A stretch of 64,000 nt of DNA from Ruminococcaceae bacterium UBA7080 (GCA_002493595.1 DKZG01000002.1:33489-97488); one strand, 5' to 3'. Shown: positions 24,982 to 34,215, counted from the stretch's first letter. Program-made: numbers and translations. Notes: a model not told the origin generated them from the letters alone.

Positions 24982-25398
24982 TCACCTTGATGGGTTGTAT
25001 CTTGGGTTAACAATCTCTCTCCATTCAAAGTCGCCGCGTTCAACGCCTCTTATAAGGGCCTCGGCAGTTGCAATATTGGTTGCAAACGGAATGTTGTGAA
25101 CATCACAAAGTCGTAATAAATCATTGTCGTTGGGCTCATGCGGTTTGGGTGAGAGAGGGTCACGAAAGAAAATAAGCAGATCTATTTCGTTGCAGGCAAT
25201 TCGGCTGGCAATCTGTTGACCGCCGCCCTGGCTGCCTGAAAGAAAGCAGTTTATTCTAAGACCTGTGGCTTCTGAAACAAGCTTGCCTGTTGCGCCTGTG
25301 GCACAAACATCATGGCGGCTGATTATGCCGCAGTAAGCGATGCAAAACTGAACAAGCAGTTCCTTTTTTGCATCGTGAGCAATAAGTGCAATATTCAT
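24982..25398 (-). CDS. mgsA: Methylglyoxal synthase
   Basis: A 138-residue enzyme that converts dihydroxyacetone phosphate to methylglyoxal and phosphate, a bypass used when phosphate is short or sugar inflow is high. Family motifs are IALIAHDAKKELLVQF, CATGATGKLV, GSQGGGQQIA with the phosphate site, the catalytic Asp in LLIFFRDPL and the late VHNIPFATNIATAEALI. In many Clostridia mgsA closes the mre/min/rodA cluster; here it follows the PBP2 gene but has its own promoter. Confidence 0.95.
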   Translation of the reverse strand: MNIALIAHDAKKELLVQFCIAYCGIISRHDVCATGATGKLVSEATGLRINCFLSGSQGGGQQIASRIACNEIDLLIFFRDPLSPKPHEPNDNDLLRLCDVHNIPFATNIATAEALIRGVERGDFEWREIVNPRYNPSR

Positions 25399-25471
25399 AA
25401 AATACCTCCTGTGTATCGTAATTTGTATGGAAGTCTACGGTATCATTTTACTAATTCCTTAAGCAAATAGT

Positions 25472-25500
25472 ATATTAACATAATTTTTTTATCTGTTCAA
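25472..25500 (-). promoter_or_regulatory. Sigma-A promoter of mgsA
   Basis: Minus strand: TTGAAC (25500-25495), a 17-base spacer and TAATAT (25477-25472). The predicted leader is about 70 bases, and AGGAGG precedes the mgsA start. Confidence 0.55.
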
Positions 25501-25523
25501 TAAAAATTAACAAAATATTGGAA

Positions 25524-27539
25524 TTAAAGAAGAGTTCCTGTTTTTTGATTTGTCTTAGCGTCTGTATTGTTTTGATACCAATAATTAATGATTTCAGCTG
25601 TGATTTCGGCTGTTTCACTGCCTGAACCGGCAAGCTCAACTACGGATGATACTGCAATTTCAGGATTTTTGTAAGGTGCATAGGTAATCAAAAAGCCGTT
25701 ATTCCTTTTTACACCGTTGACAATAACTTCGGATGTACCTGTTTTGCAGGCAACCTGGGTATTAAGCTTATCAAAAATCAGGCTTGGTCCGCCGCTGGTG
25801 GCAACAAGTCTCATTCCGCTGTGAACATTGTTAAGTGTATTTTTGCTTAAATCTATGGTGTCGGAAACGGTTTTGCTTTTTTCATTCACAATGCCTGTTG
25901 ATGCCTGAATAACTGATTTTACGAGATGCATTTCATATCTTGTGCCGCCGTTGGCAATTGTGGAACAGTAGTTTGTGAGCTGAAGAGGAGTAAACAGATT
26001 GTCACTCATGCCGATGGCGGTAAGCATTGTGTCACCGATTCGCCAAATGCCGCCTGCATTTTCTCTGTTTTCCGGAGAAGAGAGACTGCCGGATGCTTCG
26101 GCAATCTCTATGCCTGTTTTTTGACCCAGACCGAATGCGGATGCATATTCATCAATTTTGTTTATGCCCGTATCCAATGCAACATTGTAAAAAAACATAT
26201 TGCAGGAGTCCTTAAGTGCCAATCTCACGTTTTCGGTTCCGTGTGCATTGCCGTGAAGACATTTGAAGGGCTGGCCGAAAAATTCCTTAGTACCCACGCA
26301 TACGTGTGTAGTGTCGGAATTGATGATACCCTCTTCGAGAGCTGCACAGGCTGTAACGGGTTTAAAGGTTGAGCCCGGTGCATATGTGCCTAAAGCAAAT
26401 CTGCTCCAAAGGGGATTTCGAGGATTGGTCGAAAGCTGTTTATATTTGTCATAATAATCTTTCAAGTCAAAAGTCGGGTAGGATGCTGCAGCAAGCAAAT
26501 CACCGTTGTTGCAATCCTCAACCACTACAGCGCCTGCCGAAGAAAAAGCATCAACCTTGTCACAGACAGCTTTAAGCTTGTTTTGAGCAAGCACTTGTAA
26601 ATCTCTGTCTATGGTAAGAACGACAGTGTTGCCCTGAATCGGCTTTTTTGTAACCTCTTCGGTTATGTTTCCCTCTTTATCCACTGTTATTGTCAGTTCA
26701 CCGGGAGTGCCTTTGAGCTCACTTTCCATCGCTTGCTCAATACCGGATTCACCAATTTGGTCGGTTATATTGTAGCCTTTATCCTTTTTTTCTTCATACT
26801 CTTCGGCATTGATTTTACGCACTGTTCCGAGGATGTGGGGGGCAATGGTTGAGTCAACATATTCTCTATATGCTACAACCTGAACATCTGCTCCGAGATA
26901 AGCAGTCTTGTCCTCTTTTATCCTTGCCACTGTTTCGTCGCTGACATCGTCAGCAATGGTTACAGGATTTTCATAAGAAAAAAGAAGTCTAGTAAGCTCA
27001 TATCTTATATTGCCTATCTTAAGTGCTGTTTCGCTGTCATAACCCTTAATTTCATATTTTTCCAATACGGCATCATAGCAATTTTTTGCCGTTGCATAAG
27101 GCTGAAGGTTGAGCATGTCCGCACTTTTCATGGTTTCAATATCCTGTTTTTCGCCATCAAAGCGAATGTGCCCGTTTTTGTCGAATTTTAAAGGAAGGTT
27201 TTGTGCATATTCCTCGCCTTTTGCTTCAAAAAGTTTAATTAAATTATATATTATTTTGTTTCGCTGTTCATTATCCTTTACATTCGGAAAGTATACAGCG
27301 TTTAAAATTATGGAATTTCCCTGTCTGTTTGTAACGAGCGAGTTGCCGTTTCTGTCGACAATTTCACCCCTTGCAGGTTCGATGGGGACAATATATTTAC
27401 TTACTGTATTATTTTGTTTAATGTAATATTCGTTATCGCGTACCTGTATTTTGTAGAGGTTTACGGCAAAGCCTGCGATTACGGAGACAATGAGTATAAC
27501 GGCAATTGTGCTTCGTGCACTTTTGTATCTTGGCTTCAC
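25524..27539 (-). CDS. mrdA: Penicillin-binding protein 2 (elongasome transpeptidase)
   Basis: A 671-residue class B PBP, anchored by one N-terminal helix (about 9-28), with a dimerisation or pedestal domain and then the transpeptidase. The three active-site motifs are intact: STFK (Ser390), SCN (445-447) and KTG (599-601). It cross-links peptidoglycan during side-wall growth with the MreBCD proteins encoded just upstream. I start it at GTG 27539, 7 bases after GGAGG; the TTG at 27545 is only one base from that site. No rodA gene is present beside it. Confidence 0.93.
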   Translation of the reverse strand: MKPRYKSARSTIAVILIVSVIAGFAVNLYKIQVRDNEYYIKQNNTVSKYIVPIEPARGEIVDRNGNSLVTNRQGNSIILNAVYFPNVKDNEQRNKIIYNLIKLFEAKGEEYAQNLPLKFDKNGHIRFDGEKQDIETMKSADMLNLQPYATAKNCYDAVLEKYEIKGYDSETALKIGNIRYELTRLLFSYENPVTIADDVSDETVARIKEDKTAYLGADVQVVAYREYVDSTIAPHILGTVRKINAEEYEEKKDKGYNITDQIGESGIEQAMESELKGTPGELTITVDKEGNITEEVTKKPIQGNTVVLTIDRDLQVLAQNKLKAVCDKVDAFSSAGAVVVEDCNNGDLLAAASYPTFDLKDYYDKYKQLSTNPRNPLWSRFALGTYAPGSTFKPVTACAALEEGIINSDTTHVCVGTKEFFGQPFKCLHGNAHGTENVRLALKDSCNMFFYNVALDTGINKIDEYASAFGLGQKTGIEIAEASGSLSSPENRENAGGIWRIGDTMLTAIGMSDNLFTPLQLTNYCSTIANGGTRYEMHLVKSVIQASTGIVNEKSKTVSDTIDLSKNTLNNVHSGMRLVATSGGPSLIFDKLNTQVACKTGTSEVIVNGVKRNNGFLITYAPYKNPEIAVSSVVELAGSGSETAEITAEIINYWYQNNTDAKTNQKTGTLL

Positions 27540-27601
27540 GTTCAAGCCTCCTTTATGCGAGTGTATTTTTTAAATCCGAGAGGGGTTGTTCTTTTATCTG
27601 T

Positions 27602-28117
27602 TTAGGCTATCTTCAATTTCTTTTTTATTTGTTTTAACACCAGCCAAATAATCGGAGTGCATGCAGTTGTATAAATTGCGCAGGGAATATAAAAAGTAAG
27701 AATTGTGATTTGTGCGCCCTGAACTTTTTTGAGAACCATGAAGCATAGCCAGTACAGCAAGCAATAAACAACGATTGCTGTGGTGCAGGAAATCATATTT
27801 GTAATAAAAGTGTCACGTGCAATATATGTTACAAATACTGAGGTAAGCAGACAAATGACGGTGATATAAATACAGTTAAAGCCAAGATGCACAGCACCGG
27901 ATACATCCCACAGAAGACCGGCAAACAGGCCGATTAACGCACCGCCGATCATATCCTCACTCATTGCCAATATGACGGCAACCGGAAGCAGCAAAAAACA
28001 TCTTGCGCCGAAAATTTGCGGAAAAAGTCCGGGTGTGTTCTGAAGCAGGTCTGCCAGCAGAATAATCAGACAATAGCTGAAATATTTTATTGCTTTTTGC
28101 TTTGCAGTCAGCTCCAT
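27602..28117 (-). CDS. mreD: Rod shape-determining protein MreD
   Basis: A 171-residue integral membrane protein with about five hydrophobic segments and the typical GALIGLFAGLLWDVSGAVHLGFNCI turn, a loop diagnostic of MreD. It joins MreC and PBP2 in the elongasome. Its ATG shares one base with the mreC stop. The order mreB-mreC-mreD-PBP2 is canonical. Confidence 0.9.
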   Translation of the reverse strand: MELTAKQKAIKYFSYCLIILLADLLQNTPGLFPQIFGARCFLLLPVAVILAMSEDMIGGALIGLFAGLLWDVSGAVHLGFNCIYITVICLLTSVFVTYIARDTFITNMISCTTAIVVYCLLYWLCFMVLKKVQGAQITILTFYIPCAIYTTACTPIIWLVLKQIKKKLKIA

Positions 28118-28965
28118 CAGTCAGCCTCACTTTCAGCTTCAAAGCCGGTCAGAATCAGGCAGGAATCCAGCTCCTGAATATTTGTGCCGGGTTCAACGGC
28201 GGCATAGGTAGATATATTCGTTATTTCATCGCTGATATCGCGTACGGTACCGATAATGATTCCTTTGGGCATAGTTGAGCTTATACCTGCAGTTGCAATG
28301 ATTGAACCGTATGAAATTTTTGTTGATGAGTCAAGATTTTCAAACTTGCAAAAACCATTTTTTGCAAGTTCGGCATCGCCTGTTACATAGCTTAGCTCTT
28401 TGGTATTGATATCGTATGCCGATACACTGAAATCAGGATCAATTACAGTACTGACAATGCTGTATGTGGGATAGGCTTTTTTTATAACACCCACAAGATA
28501 TTTGCCATATAGCACAGCATCCCCGTCTTTAACTGCGTTTGCAGTCCCCTTGCTGATTGTGAAACTGCAGTAAGGATTTGCACTGTCACGCCCTATCACG
28601 GAAGCCTGAATATATTTAAAATCAGGATTATCCTCCTTAAGCTCAAGAGCCTGTTTGTACAATTCATTTTGTGATTTAAGATTATTATAGTCGGCAAGTT
28701 TGTTTTGAAGCTCACCCAGTTCCTGCTGCAGCTTATCGATTTTTTGCTCATACTGGGTATTTCCCTTTGCGTTATCTGCTATTTTGTCAATTCCGTCAGA
28801 CACTTTTGCTGCAAGCCAGTGAGCAGGGGTAAATATTGTGCCTACAATGCTGGATTGAGCAGTTTCACCGTGACCGTTTGCGGCACAGATAAACATACCT
28901 AAAAGCAGCAATGCAAGTATAGCCGCGATTAATTTGAAGCGATTGCTTTTGAAAAGATTTTTCAT
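28117..28965 (-). CDS. mreC: Cell shape-determining protein MreC
   Basis: A 282-residue bitopic protein: N-terminal membrane helix (about 12-30), a coiled coil (about 68-115, EQKIDKLQQELGELQNKL) and the paired beta-barrel domain (ASVIGRDSANPYCSFTISKG, DGDAVLYGKYLVGVIKKAY). It lies in the extracytoplasmic space and scaffolds PBP2. The start is 3 bases after mreB. Confidence 0.94.
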   Translation of the reverse strand: MKNLFKSNRFKLIAAILALLLLGMFICAANGHGETAQSSIVGTIFTPAHWLAAKVSDGIDKIADNAKGNTQYEQKIDKLQQELGELQNKLADYNNLKSQNELYKQALELKEDNPDFKYIQASVIGRDSANPYCSFTISKGTANAVKDGDAVLYGKYLVGVIKKAYPTYSIVSTVIDPDFSVSAYDINTKELSYVTGDAELAKNGFCKFENLDSSTKISYGSIIATAGISSTMPKGIIIGTVRDISDEITNISTYAAVEPGTNIQELDSCLILTGFEAESEAD

Positions 28966-28968
28966 CCC

Positions 28969-29949
28969 TTATAATGCCCTTCTGAGTTTAATTGATGTTC
29001 CGATTGCTACACAGTCAGTGGGGTTTTCAGGCATATGTACGTCAATTCCCGTTTCCTGTGAAATCAGTGTTGAAAAACCTCTGAGCTGACTGCCGCCGCC
29101 TGTCATATAAATACCCTTGTCAATAATGTCGGCAGCAAGCTCGGGTAAGGTAATTTCCAATGTTTCTTTGATAGCTGAAATAATTTGTGATACGGGCTGC
29201 GATAAGATTTCGCGAACCTCTGCAGAGGTGATTTCGGTGCTTTTGGGCAGTCCGTTTACGAGATTTCTGCCGCGAACCTCCATTGCACCTTCACCGTCAT
29301 ATGCGGCAGCAGAGCCTATCTTAAGCTTTATATCTTCAGCTGTATTTTTGCCGATAATAAGATCATGTTCTTTTTTTAAGTGATTTATAATTTCTTCGTC
29401 AAGTGCGTCTCCGCCGATTTTAATGCTCTTGCATGCAGCAATTCCTCCAAGGCTTATTACTGCAATATCACAAGTACCGCCGCCGATGTCGATAACCATT
29501 GAACCGGTTGCATCATATACGGGAAGTCCTACACCCAGAGCTGCTGCCATGGGTTCTTCTATAAGTTCAACATCCTGAGCTCCTGCAGAGCGAACAGCAT
29601 CCTCAACAGCGCGTCTTTCAACTTCGGTAACGTTGCTGGGAATGCTGACAACAACACGTGTTCTTGTAAAAAGACTTCTTTTGCTTGAACGGTATATAAA
29701 GCTTCTTAACATATCTGAGGTCATATCAAAATCCGCAATAACGCCGTCCTGAAGCGGACGAACGGCAATAATGGAACCGGGTGTTCTGCCAATCATGGCT
29801 TTTGCTTCATCGCCTGTTGCAAGAACTCTTTTGGATTTTACATCAACGGCAACAACACTGGGTTCGCGAATTACAATGCGGCCTTTTTTGTCGCATATTA
29901 TTGTATTTGATGTGCCAAGGTCAATGCCGATATCCCTTGAAAATAACAT
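28969..29949 (-). CDS. mreB: Rod shape-determining actin homologue MreB
   Basis: A 326-residue actin-fold ATPase that guides side-wall synthesis. Nucleotide motifs are clear: phosphate 1 GIDLGTSNTI, phosphate 2 VIDIGGGTCDIAVISLGG, adenosine motif IYMTGGGSQLRG and the connecting EEPMAAALGVGLP. It is a few residues shorter than most MreB proteins. It is first in the mreBCD-PBP2 operon; the AT-rich 150 bases upstream hold an inverted repeat. The Min division genes often found after mreD in Clostridia are missing here. Confidence 0.96.
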   Translation of the reverse strand: MLFSRDIGIDLGTSNTIICDKKGRIVIREPSVVAVDVKSKRVLATGDEAKAMIGRTPGSIIAVRPLQDGVIADFDMTSDMLRSFIYRSSKRSLFTRTRVVVSIPSNVTEVERRAVEDAVRSAGAQDVELIEEPMAAALGVGLPVYDATGSMVIDIGGGTCDIAVISLGGIAACKSIKIGGDALDEEIINHLKKEHDLIIGKNTAEDIKLKIGSAAAYDGEGAMEVRGRNLVNGLPKSTEITSAEVREILSQPVSQIISAIKETLEITLPELAADIIDKGIYMTGGGSQLRGFSTLISQETGIDVHMPENPTDCVAIGTSIKLRRAL

Positions 29950-30016
29950 AAATTTCTCTCACTTTCAAAATCAAATTAACTATATTAAATCTATAAAATA
30001 ATTTATTATAACTTAT

Positions 30017-30042
30017 TAGTGTATATATTATATAATACACTA
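30017..30042. repeat. Inverted repeat in the mreB upstream region
   Basis: TAGTGTAT (30017-30024) and ATACACTA (30035-30042) flank 10 AT-only bases, about 70-90 bases before the mreB start. It may be an operator or a promoter-linked structure. The AT-rich setting makes chance possible. Confidence 0.35.
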
Positions 30043-30104
30043 TGGTTTATAACAATAGCTAATTTGAAAATTTACAAAATTGTAAAAACTGCAAAAAACA
30101 TATT

Positions 30105-30144
30105 TTGCCGCACCAATAAGAGTAACATATTATTGGTGCGGCAA
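30105..30144 (-). terminator. Terminator of the polysaccharide deacetylase gene
   Basis: A 15-base perfect stem (30105-30119 with 30130-30144) around a 10-base loop, 5 bases after the deacetylase stop on the minus strand. The downstream tail is AATATGTTTTTT, so the T-run is slightly displaced. Confidence 0.82.
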
Positions 30145-30149
30145 AGGTT

Positions 30150-31016
30150 TTATAATTCAACTGTAAACTGATAGCCCTGTTCTCTTATATCGTCAATTAC
30201 ATCTCCGAGGATATCGGCATTGGTTGCGCTTACTGCGTGGAGCAGCATGATTTCCCCGTTATGTGTATTTTCGGTAATTGTTTTGAAGGCTTCGTTTTTG
30301 TCGCCGGGGTTTTGCGTATCCCAGTCGGCATAGGCAAATGACCAAAAGATGCTTTTGTATCCCAATCCTTTTGCAAGTGCAAGTGTTTTTTCACTGAATT
30401 CACCCTTTGGAAAACGGAAAAGTGTCATTCTGTATTTAAAGTTTTCTTTCATATAATTGTCAAGAAATACGATTTCCTCAGTTGCTTTTTCTTCTGATAC
30501 CTCATCCATTGTATAGTGTCGGTAAGTGTGATTGCCGATAATATGGCCTTCATCAATCATACGTTCAACCAGCTGCGGATTATCTTTGACAAAGTCATAA
30601 GTTACAAAGAAAACGGCTTTAACCTTTTTTTGAGCAAGCGTGTCTAAGATAGCGGGTGTGTAGCCGTTTTCATAGCCCTCATCAAAGGTGAGACAAATGA
30701 ATTTTTCGTCATTCATAATGAATTGAGCACCAAGTTCGCTGTATTTTTTTTGTAGTGACACAGGATCAGCAGGGCGCTGATGATTTTCGGCTCTTCCCGG
30801 TCCCCAAACAACCTTTTCATTGCTGTAATTTTTTGTGTTTACGCCGGTTATTTCAAGCGTTGTGTCTGCCACATTGGTTGTGTTTTTTGAAGTGTTTTCT
30901 GTTGCTTTCTGCGTTGTAGTGACAGTGCTTTCAGGCTGCGTTTTCAGGTTGGAAGAGCAACCGGCAAGAAGTGCCACACAGAGTATTGACAAGATGATTT
31001 TTTTCATATTTTTCAT
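30150..31016 (-). CDS. Polysaccharide deacetylase, PdaA-like lipoprotein
   Basis: A secreted lipoprotein of about 288 residues: signal, lipobox ending ALLAGC, a Thr/Ser/Asn-rich linker (about 22-60) and then a NodB-type deacetylase domain. Metal and catalytic motifs are CLTFDEGYENGYT (the first Asp), GHIIGNHTYRHYTMDEV (H-x4-H) and the FRFPKGEFSE strand. PdaA proteins deacetylate N-acetylmuramic acid in the path to spore-cortex muramic delta-lactam. The match to PdaA is a family-level inference, and vegetative peptidoglycan or another glycan is also possible. The start could be ATG 31016, ATG 31007 or GTG 31031; I use the middle-length form. The lone gene has its own terminator. Confidence 0.87.
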   Translation of the reverse strand: MKNMKKIILSILCVALLAGCSSNLKTQPESTVTTTQKATENTSKNTTNVADTTLEITGVNTKNYSNEKVVWGPGRAENHQRPADPVSLQKKYSELGAQFIMNDEKFICLTFDEGYENGYTPAILDTLAQKKVKAVFFVTYDFVKDNPQLVERMIDEGHIIGNHTYRHYTMDEVSEEKATEEIVFLDNYMKENFKYRMTLFRFPKGEFSEKTLALAKGLGYKSIFWSFAYADWDTQNPGDKNEAFKTITENTHNGEIMLLHAVSATNADILGDVIDDIREQGYQFTVEL

Positions 31017-31108
31017 AGCCTTTCTGCCCACAATTTTTATTTAAAAATCGTTTCGGCTGTGGGCAGGCGAAACGGTTGTTCATTCATTTTTTGTGATTTT
31101 TACGTGAA

Positions 31109-31145
31109 AAAATCCCCCTTGATTATTGTTATCAAAGGGGATTTT
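31109..31145 (-). terminator. Terminator after the prfB-mgtC unit
   Basis: Arms 31109-31123 and 31131-31145 pair over 15 bases with one mismatch, followed on the minus strand by a run of T. It lies 14 bases after the MgtC-family stop codon. Confidence 0.85.
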
Positions 31146-31159
31146 AATATTTGTGGTAA

Positions 31160-31882
31160 TTAATTGTCTGTTTTCCAGCCGGCTGAAATTATGCCGCTGT
31201 CTTTGCCGATATGAATTAAAAGATTTTCCACAATTTCGTCATTTTTTTTAACGGTTGTAATATATGCTCTTATTTTGATGTTCCCGTCGTCTGTCGAATT
31301 GCTTTCCAAATTATGAAGCAAAATATTGTTTTCGTTTCTTATTGTCTTTACAAGATGAGAACGTATGTCAATTTCACTTTCCTCGGTGCATTTTATGGAA
31401 ATTTTATAAAAGCATTCTGCTTTACCTTCCTTGCCTTTGTTGTAGCTGTTTTTCTTATTGATATAAGAGGATAAAGGATGTAAAACAAGATGAAGGAAAA
31501 CGATTGCCGAAGCAACAATTATTGAAAATAGAATATTGGGAAGCGTACACAGAATGCCAACGGCAGCTGTAGTCCATATAGTCGCAGCTGTTGAAAGTCC
31601 TCGTATATTTGTTCCGTCTCTGAGAATGAGTCCGGCGCCGAGAAAGCCGATACCGCACACTACCTGCGCTGCAATTCGCGTTACATCCACATTTGCGTCA
31701 TTTGCAATGTATGAAAAGGCAGAATACGCGAATGCACCCACGCATACAATAACATTTGTAAGTATGCCGGCCTGATGCTTGGTCCACTGTCTTTCAAGTC
31801 CTACAAAAAAGCCCAGTACAACCGCGATAACAAGTCTCAGCGAAAAACCTGTAAGTGTTGTGATATCGAGAAAATCGCTCAT
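31160..31882 (-). CDS. MgtC/SapB-family membrane protein
   Basis: A 240-residue protein. The first half is the MgtC membrane domain with about four helices and its conserved RLVIAVVLGFFVGLERQW and CGIGFLGAGLILRDGTNIRGLSTAATIW stretches. The C-terminal half (about 155-240) is a soluble ACT-like domain. MgtC homologues modulate Mg2+ adaptation or ATP synthase in pathogens; the role in gut Clostridia is not settled. Its start codon directly follows the prfB stop, so it depends on the same transcript. Confidence 0.9.
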   Translation of the reverse strand: MSDFLDITTLTGFSLRLVIAVVLGFFVGLERQWTKHQAGILTNVIVCVGAFAYSAFSYIANDANVDVTRIAAQVVCGIGFLGAGLILRDGTNIRGLSTAATIWTTAAVGILCTLPNILFSIIVASAIVFLHLVLHPLSSYINKKNSYNKGKEGKAECFYKISIKCTEESEIDIRSHLVKTIRNENNILLHNLESNSTDDGNIKIRAYITTVKKNDEIVENLLIHIGKDSGIISAGWKTDN

Positions 31883-33004
31883 TTATTGATTCTCAGCTCC
31901 TTCGACAGATTTCATTTTTAAATAAGCATTTATAAATCCGTCAATTTCACCGTCCATAACAGCATTTATATTTCCCATTTCAAATCCGGTTCTGTGGTCC
32001 TTTGCCATCGTATACGGCATAAAGACGTAGGAACGAATTTGGCTGCCCCAGGCAATTTCCTTTTGGTCGCCTTTAATATCATCGATTTTTTCGAGATTTT
32101 CTCTCTCTTTAATCTCTACAAGCTTTGATTTGAGCATGCGCATTGCAACCTCACGGTTTTGATGCTGGCTTCGCTCAATTTGGCAGGATACTACGATGCC
32201 TGTGGGAATATGAGTAAGGCGTACTGCCGATGAGGTTTTATTTACCTTTTGGCCGCCGGCACCGGATGCACGATACACATCCATTTTTATATCCTCTTCA
32301 CGAATTTCAACGTCAACATCATCGTCAATTTCCGGCATAACTTCGAGTGATGCAAAGGATGTATGACGCCTGCCTGAAGAGTCAAAAGGTGAAACGCGAA
32401 CAAGTCTGTGTATACCCATTTCGCCTTTAAGATAGCCGTATGCATTTTCTCCTTCGACGAGAATGGTTGCACTTTTTACACCGGCAACATCACCGTCAAG
32501 GTAATCAAGTGTGGATACCTTATAGCCGTGTCGTTCACCCCAGCGGTTATACATTCTGAAAAGCATTTCCGCCCAGTCCTGTGCCTCTGTTCCGCCTGCT
32601 CCTGCGTGAAATGTAAGGAGCGCATTGTTGTTGTCATATTCTCCGCTTAAAAGTGTAGAAAGGGTAAGAGATTCAAGACGTTTTTCAATTTCTTCAACTG
32701 ATTTTGTGCAGTCCTCAATCAGTTGTGTATCTTCTTCCTCGTCTGCAAGCTCAATCATTACAAGTGCATCGTCATAATCACTTTTAACACTTTCATATGA
32801 TGCAACCTTTGCTTTTAGTGAGCCGATTTTTTGCATAATTTTTTGGCTGCTCTCCATGTTATCCCAGAATCCGGGGGTACTGCTTTCCTGTTCAAGTTGT
32901 GCAATTTCCTCTTTAAGGAGGTCAATTGCAAGTGCTTCTTTTAAATTTTTTACTGTTTTTTCCGATTCAAGAAGTCTGAAGCGAAGTTCTTCGTATTCAA
33001 TCAT
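31883..33004 (-). CDS. prfB: Peptide chain release factor 2, without the programmed frameshift
   Basis: A 373-residue release factor that reads UGA and UAA. The SPF stop-codon tripeptide is in VRVSPFDSSGRRHTS and the GGQ peptidyl-hydrolysis motif is in GAGGQKVNKTSSAV. The helical N-terminal domain is complete. In most bacteria prfB has an in-frame UGA near codon 25 that is passed by +1 slippage; here the matching place (codons 25-28) reads CTT GCA ATT GAC, so the frame is continuous from the ATG. RF2 synthesis should then not be self-limited in the usual way. Confidence 0.95.
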   Translation of the reverse strand: MIEYEELRFRLLESEKTVKNLKEALAIDLLKEEIAQLEQESSTPGFWDNMESSQKIMQKIGSLKAKVASYESVKSDYDDALVMIELADEEEDTQLIEDCTKSVEEIEKRLESLTLSTLLSGEYDNNNALLTFHAGAGGTEAQDWAEMLFRMYNRWGERHGYKVSTLDYLDGDVAGVKSATILVEGENAYGYLKGEMGIHRLVRVSPFDSSGRRHTSFASLEVMPEIDDDVDVEIREEDIKMDVYRASGAGGQKVNKTSSAVRLTHIPTGIVVSCQIERSQHQNREVAMRMLKSKLVEIKERENLEKIDDIKGDQKEIAWGSQIRSYVFMPYTMAKDHRTGFEMGNINAVMDGEIDGFINAYLKMKSVEGAENQ

Positions 33005-33113
33005 AAATATGTCTCCATAAAAATTAATATGTAGTTTATATTCATATTATTATATACAAATTATGGCTGTATTTCAAGTTTAAAAAACAGTTAATAATAT
33101 TTTAATTAAATGA

Positions 33114-33143
33114 TTGATTTATGGGGCTATTATAATGTATAAT
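33114..33143 (+). promoter_or_regulatory. Sigma-A promoter of the RING-like/DUF2628 gene
   Basis: TTGATT, an 18-base spacer and TATAAT give a leader of about 25 bases before the ATG at 33175, with GGAAGGG as ribosome site. Confidence 0.55.
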
Positions 33144-33174
33144 ATTATATTGATAATATAGGAAGGGTATTTCA

Positions 33175-34215
33175 ATGACATTAAATAAAAACGAGAGATG
33201 TCCTGTTTGCAGTGAGCCTTTTATGCCCGATGATGACATAGTTATCTGTCCTTACTGCGGAACACCGCACCATAGGGAATGTTACAATTTATTAGGGCAT
33301 TGCTTTCATTCGGATAAACATAACACAGGTTTTGAGTATTCTGCTGATTATGAATCCGAAAGTAAGGATGAGGCTGAGCATGATTATGTATCTGATGACT
33401 ATCATGCACCCGTGCAGGATGACAAAAAAACGCTTTGCAATCAGTGCGGCGAGGAAATCAACAGCAATGTACCGTTTTGTATTCATTGCGGTGCACGCCA
33501 AAATAATGCAGAATACGGCCAATATAATCCAATTCATAGTTTTACGGTGCATTCTGCCGAGCAGAAGCAATATGAAGAGCAGGATGAGGAAATAGAAGGT
33601 AAACCTGTTGCAGATATAGCTGCTGTTATAGTAACGAATTCCAATCGATTTATACCCAAATTTTTGATGAATAAAAAGATTTCCTGGAACTGGAGTGCAT
33701 TTATATTCGGTGCGTATTATTATTTTTTCAGAAAAATGTATAAGCAGGGAATTGTTTTTACGGTGATATCCTTTGCCGCAAGTTTGATTATAAGTGGTAT
33801 TTTTCAGAGCCAGCTGACTGAATTTTATAATGCACTTTTCAGCAGCATAAATAATTTGTCTGCTTTGTCCATATCTGAAAATTATGAGCAGATTTTGCTT
33901 GTGTTAAAAAATACAAGTGAGCCGTTTTGTATTCTGGCTGCAATTTCACTTATACTTAGATTGATCATGGCTGTTTTTGCAAACCGGTTTTACAGAGCAA
34001 GAGTTATTGAGGTTCTAAATAAGATTGATGATGCGCTTTCCAGAGAGGAATTTATTGAAAATGCCTCGTTTTCTGTGTTTGCGGGAGAGCAGCTTTCCAA
34101 GGATGATATGAGAAAATTGTATTTGTCAAGAATGGGCGGCACAAGTTTTATGGCTCCGGTAGCTGCGTATTTTGCAACGGATTTTATCATGTATTTAATA
34201 AACTTGTTTATATAA
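33175..34215 (+). CDS. Zinc-finger/RING-like and DUF2628 membrane protein
   Basis: A 346-residue multi-domain protein. Residues 8-45 hold a Cys/His cluster (CPVCSEPFMPDDDIVICPYCGTPHHRECY) like the prokaryotic RING-type finger. An acidic linker leads to a second zinc ribbon (about 83-105, CNQCGEEINSNVPFCIHCG). The C-terminal part (about 160-346) is a DUF2628-type membrane region with SWNWSAFIFGAYYYFFRKMYKQG and further helices. The zinc parts should be cytoplasmic. Function is unknown; such proteins are common single-copy genes in Ruminococcaceae. It stands 24 bases before galU and may share its transcript. Confidence 0.8.
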   Translation: MTLNKNERCPVCSEPFMPDDDIVICPYCGTPHHRECYNLLGHCFHSDKHNTGFEYSADYESESKDEAEHDYVSDDYHAPVQDDKKTLCNQCGEEINSNVPFCIHCGARQNNAEYGQYNPIHSFTVHSAEQKQYEEQDEEIEGKPVADIAAVIVTNSNRFIPKFLMNKKISWNWSAFIFGAYYYFFRKMYKQGIVFTVISFAASLIISGIFQSQLTEFYNALFSSINNLSALSISENYEQILLVLKNTSEPFCILAAISLILRLIMAVFANRFYRARVIEVLNKIDDALSREEFIENASFSVFAGEQLSKDDMRKLYLSRMGGTSFMAPVAAYFATDFIMYLINLFI

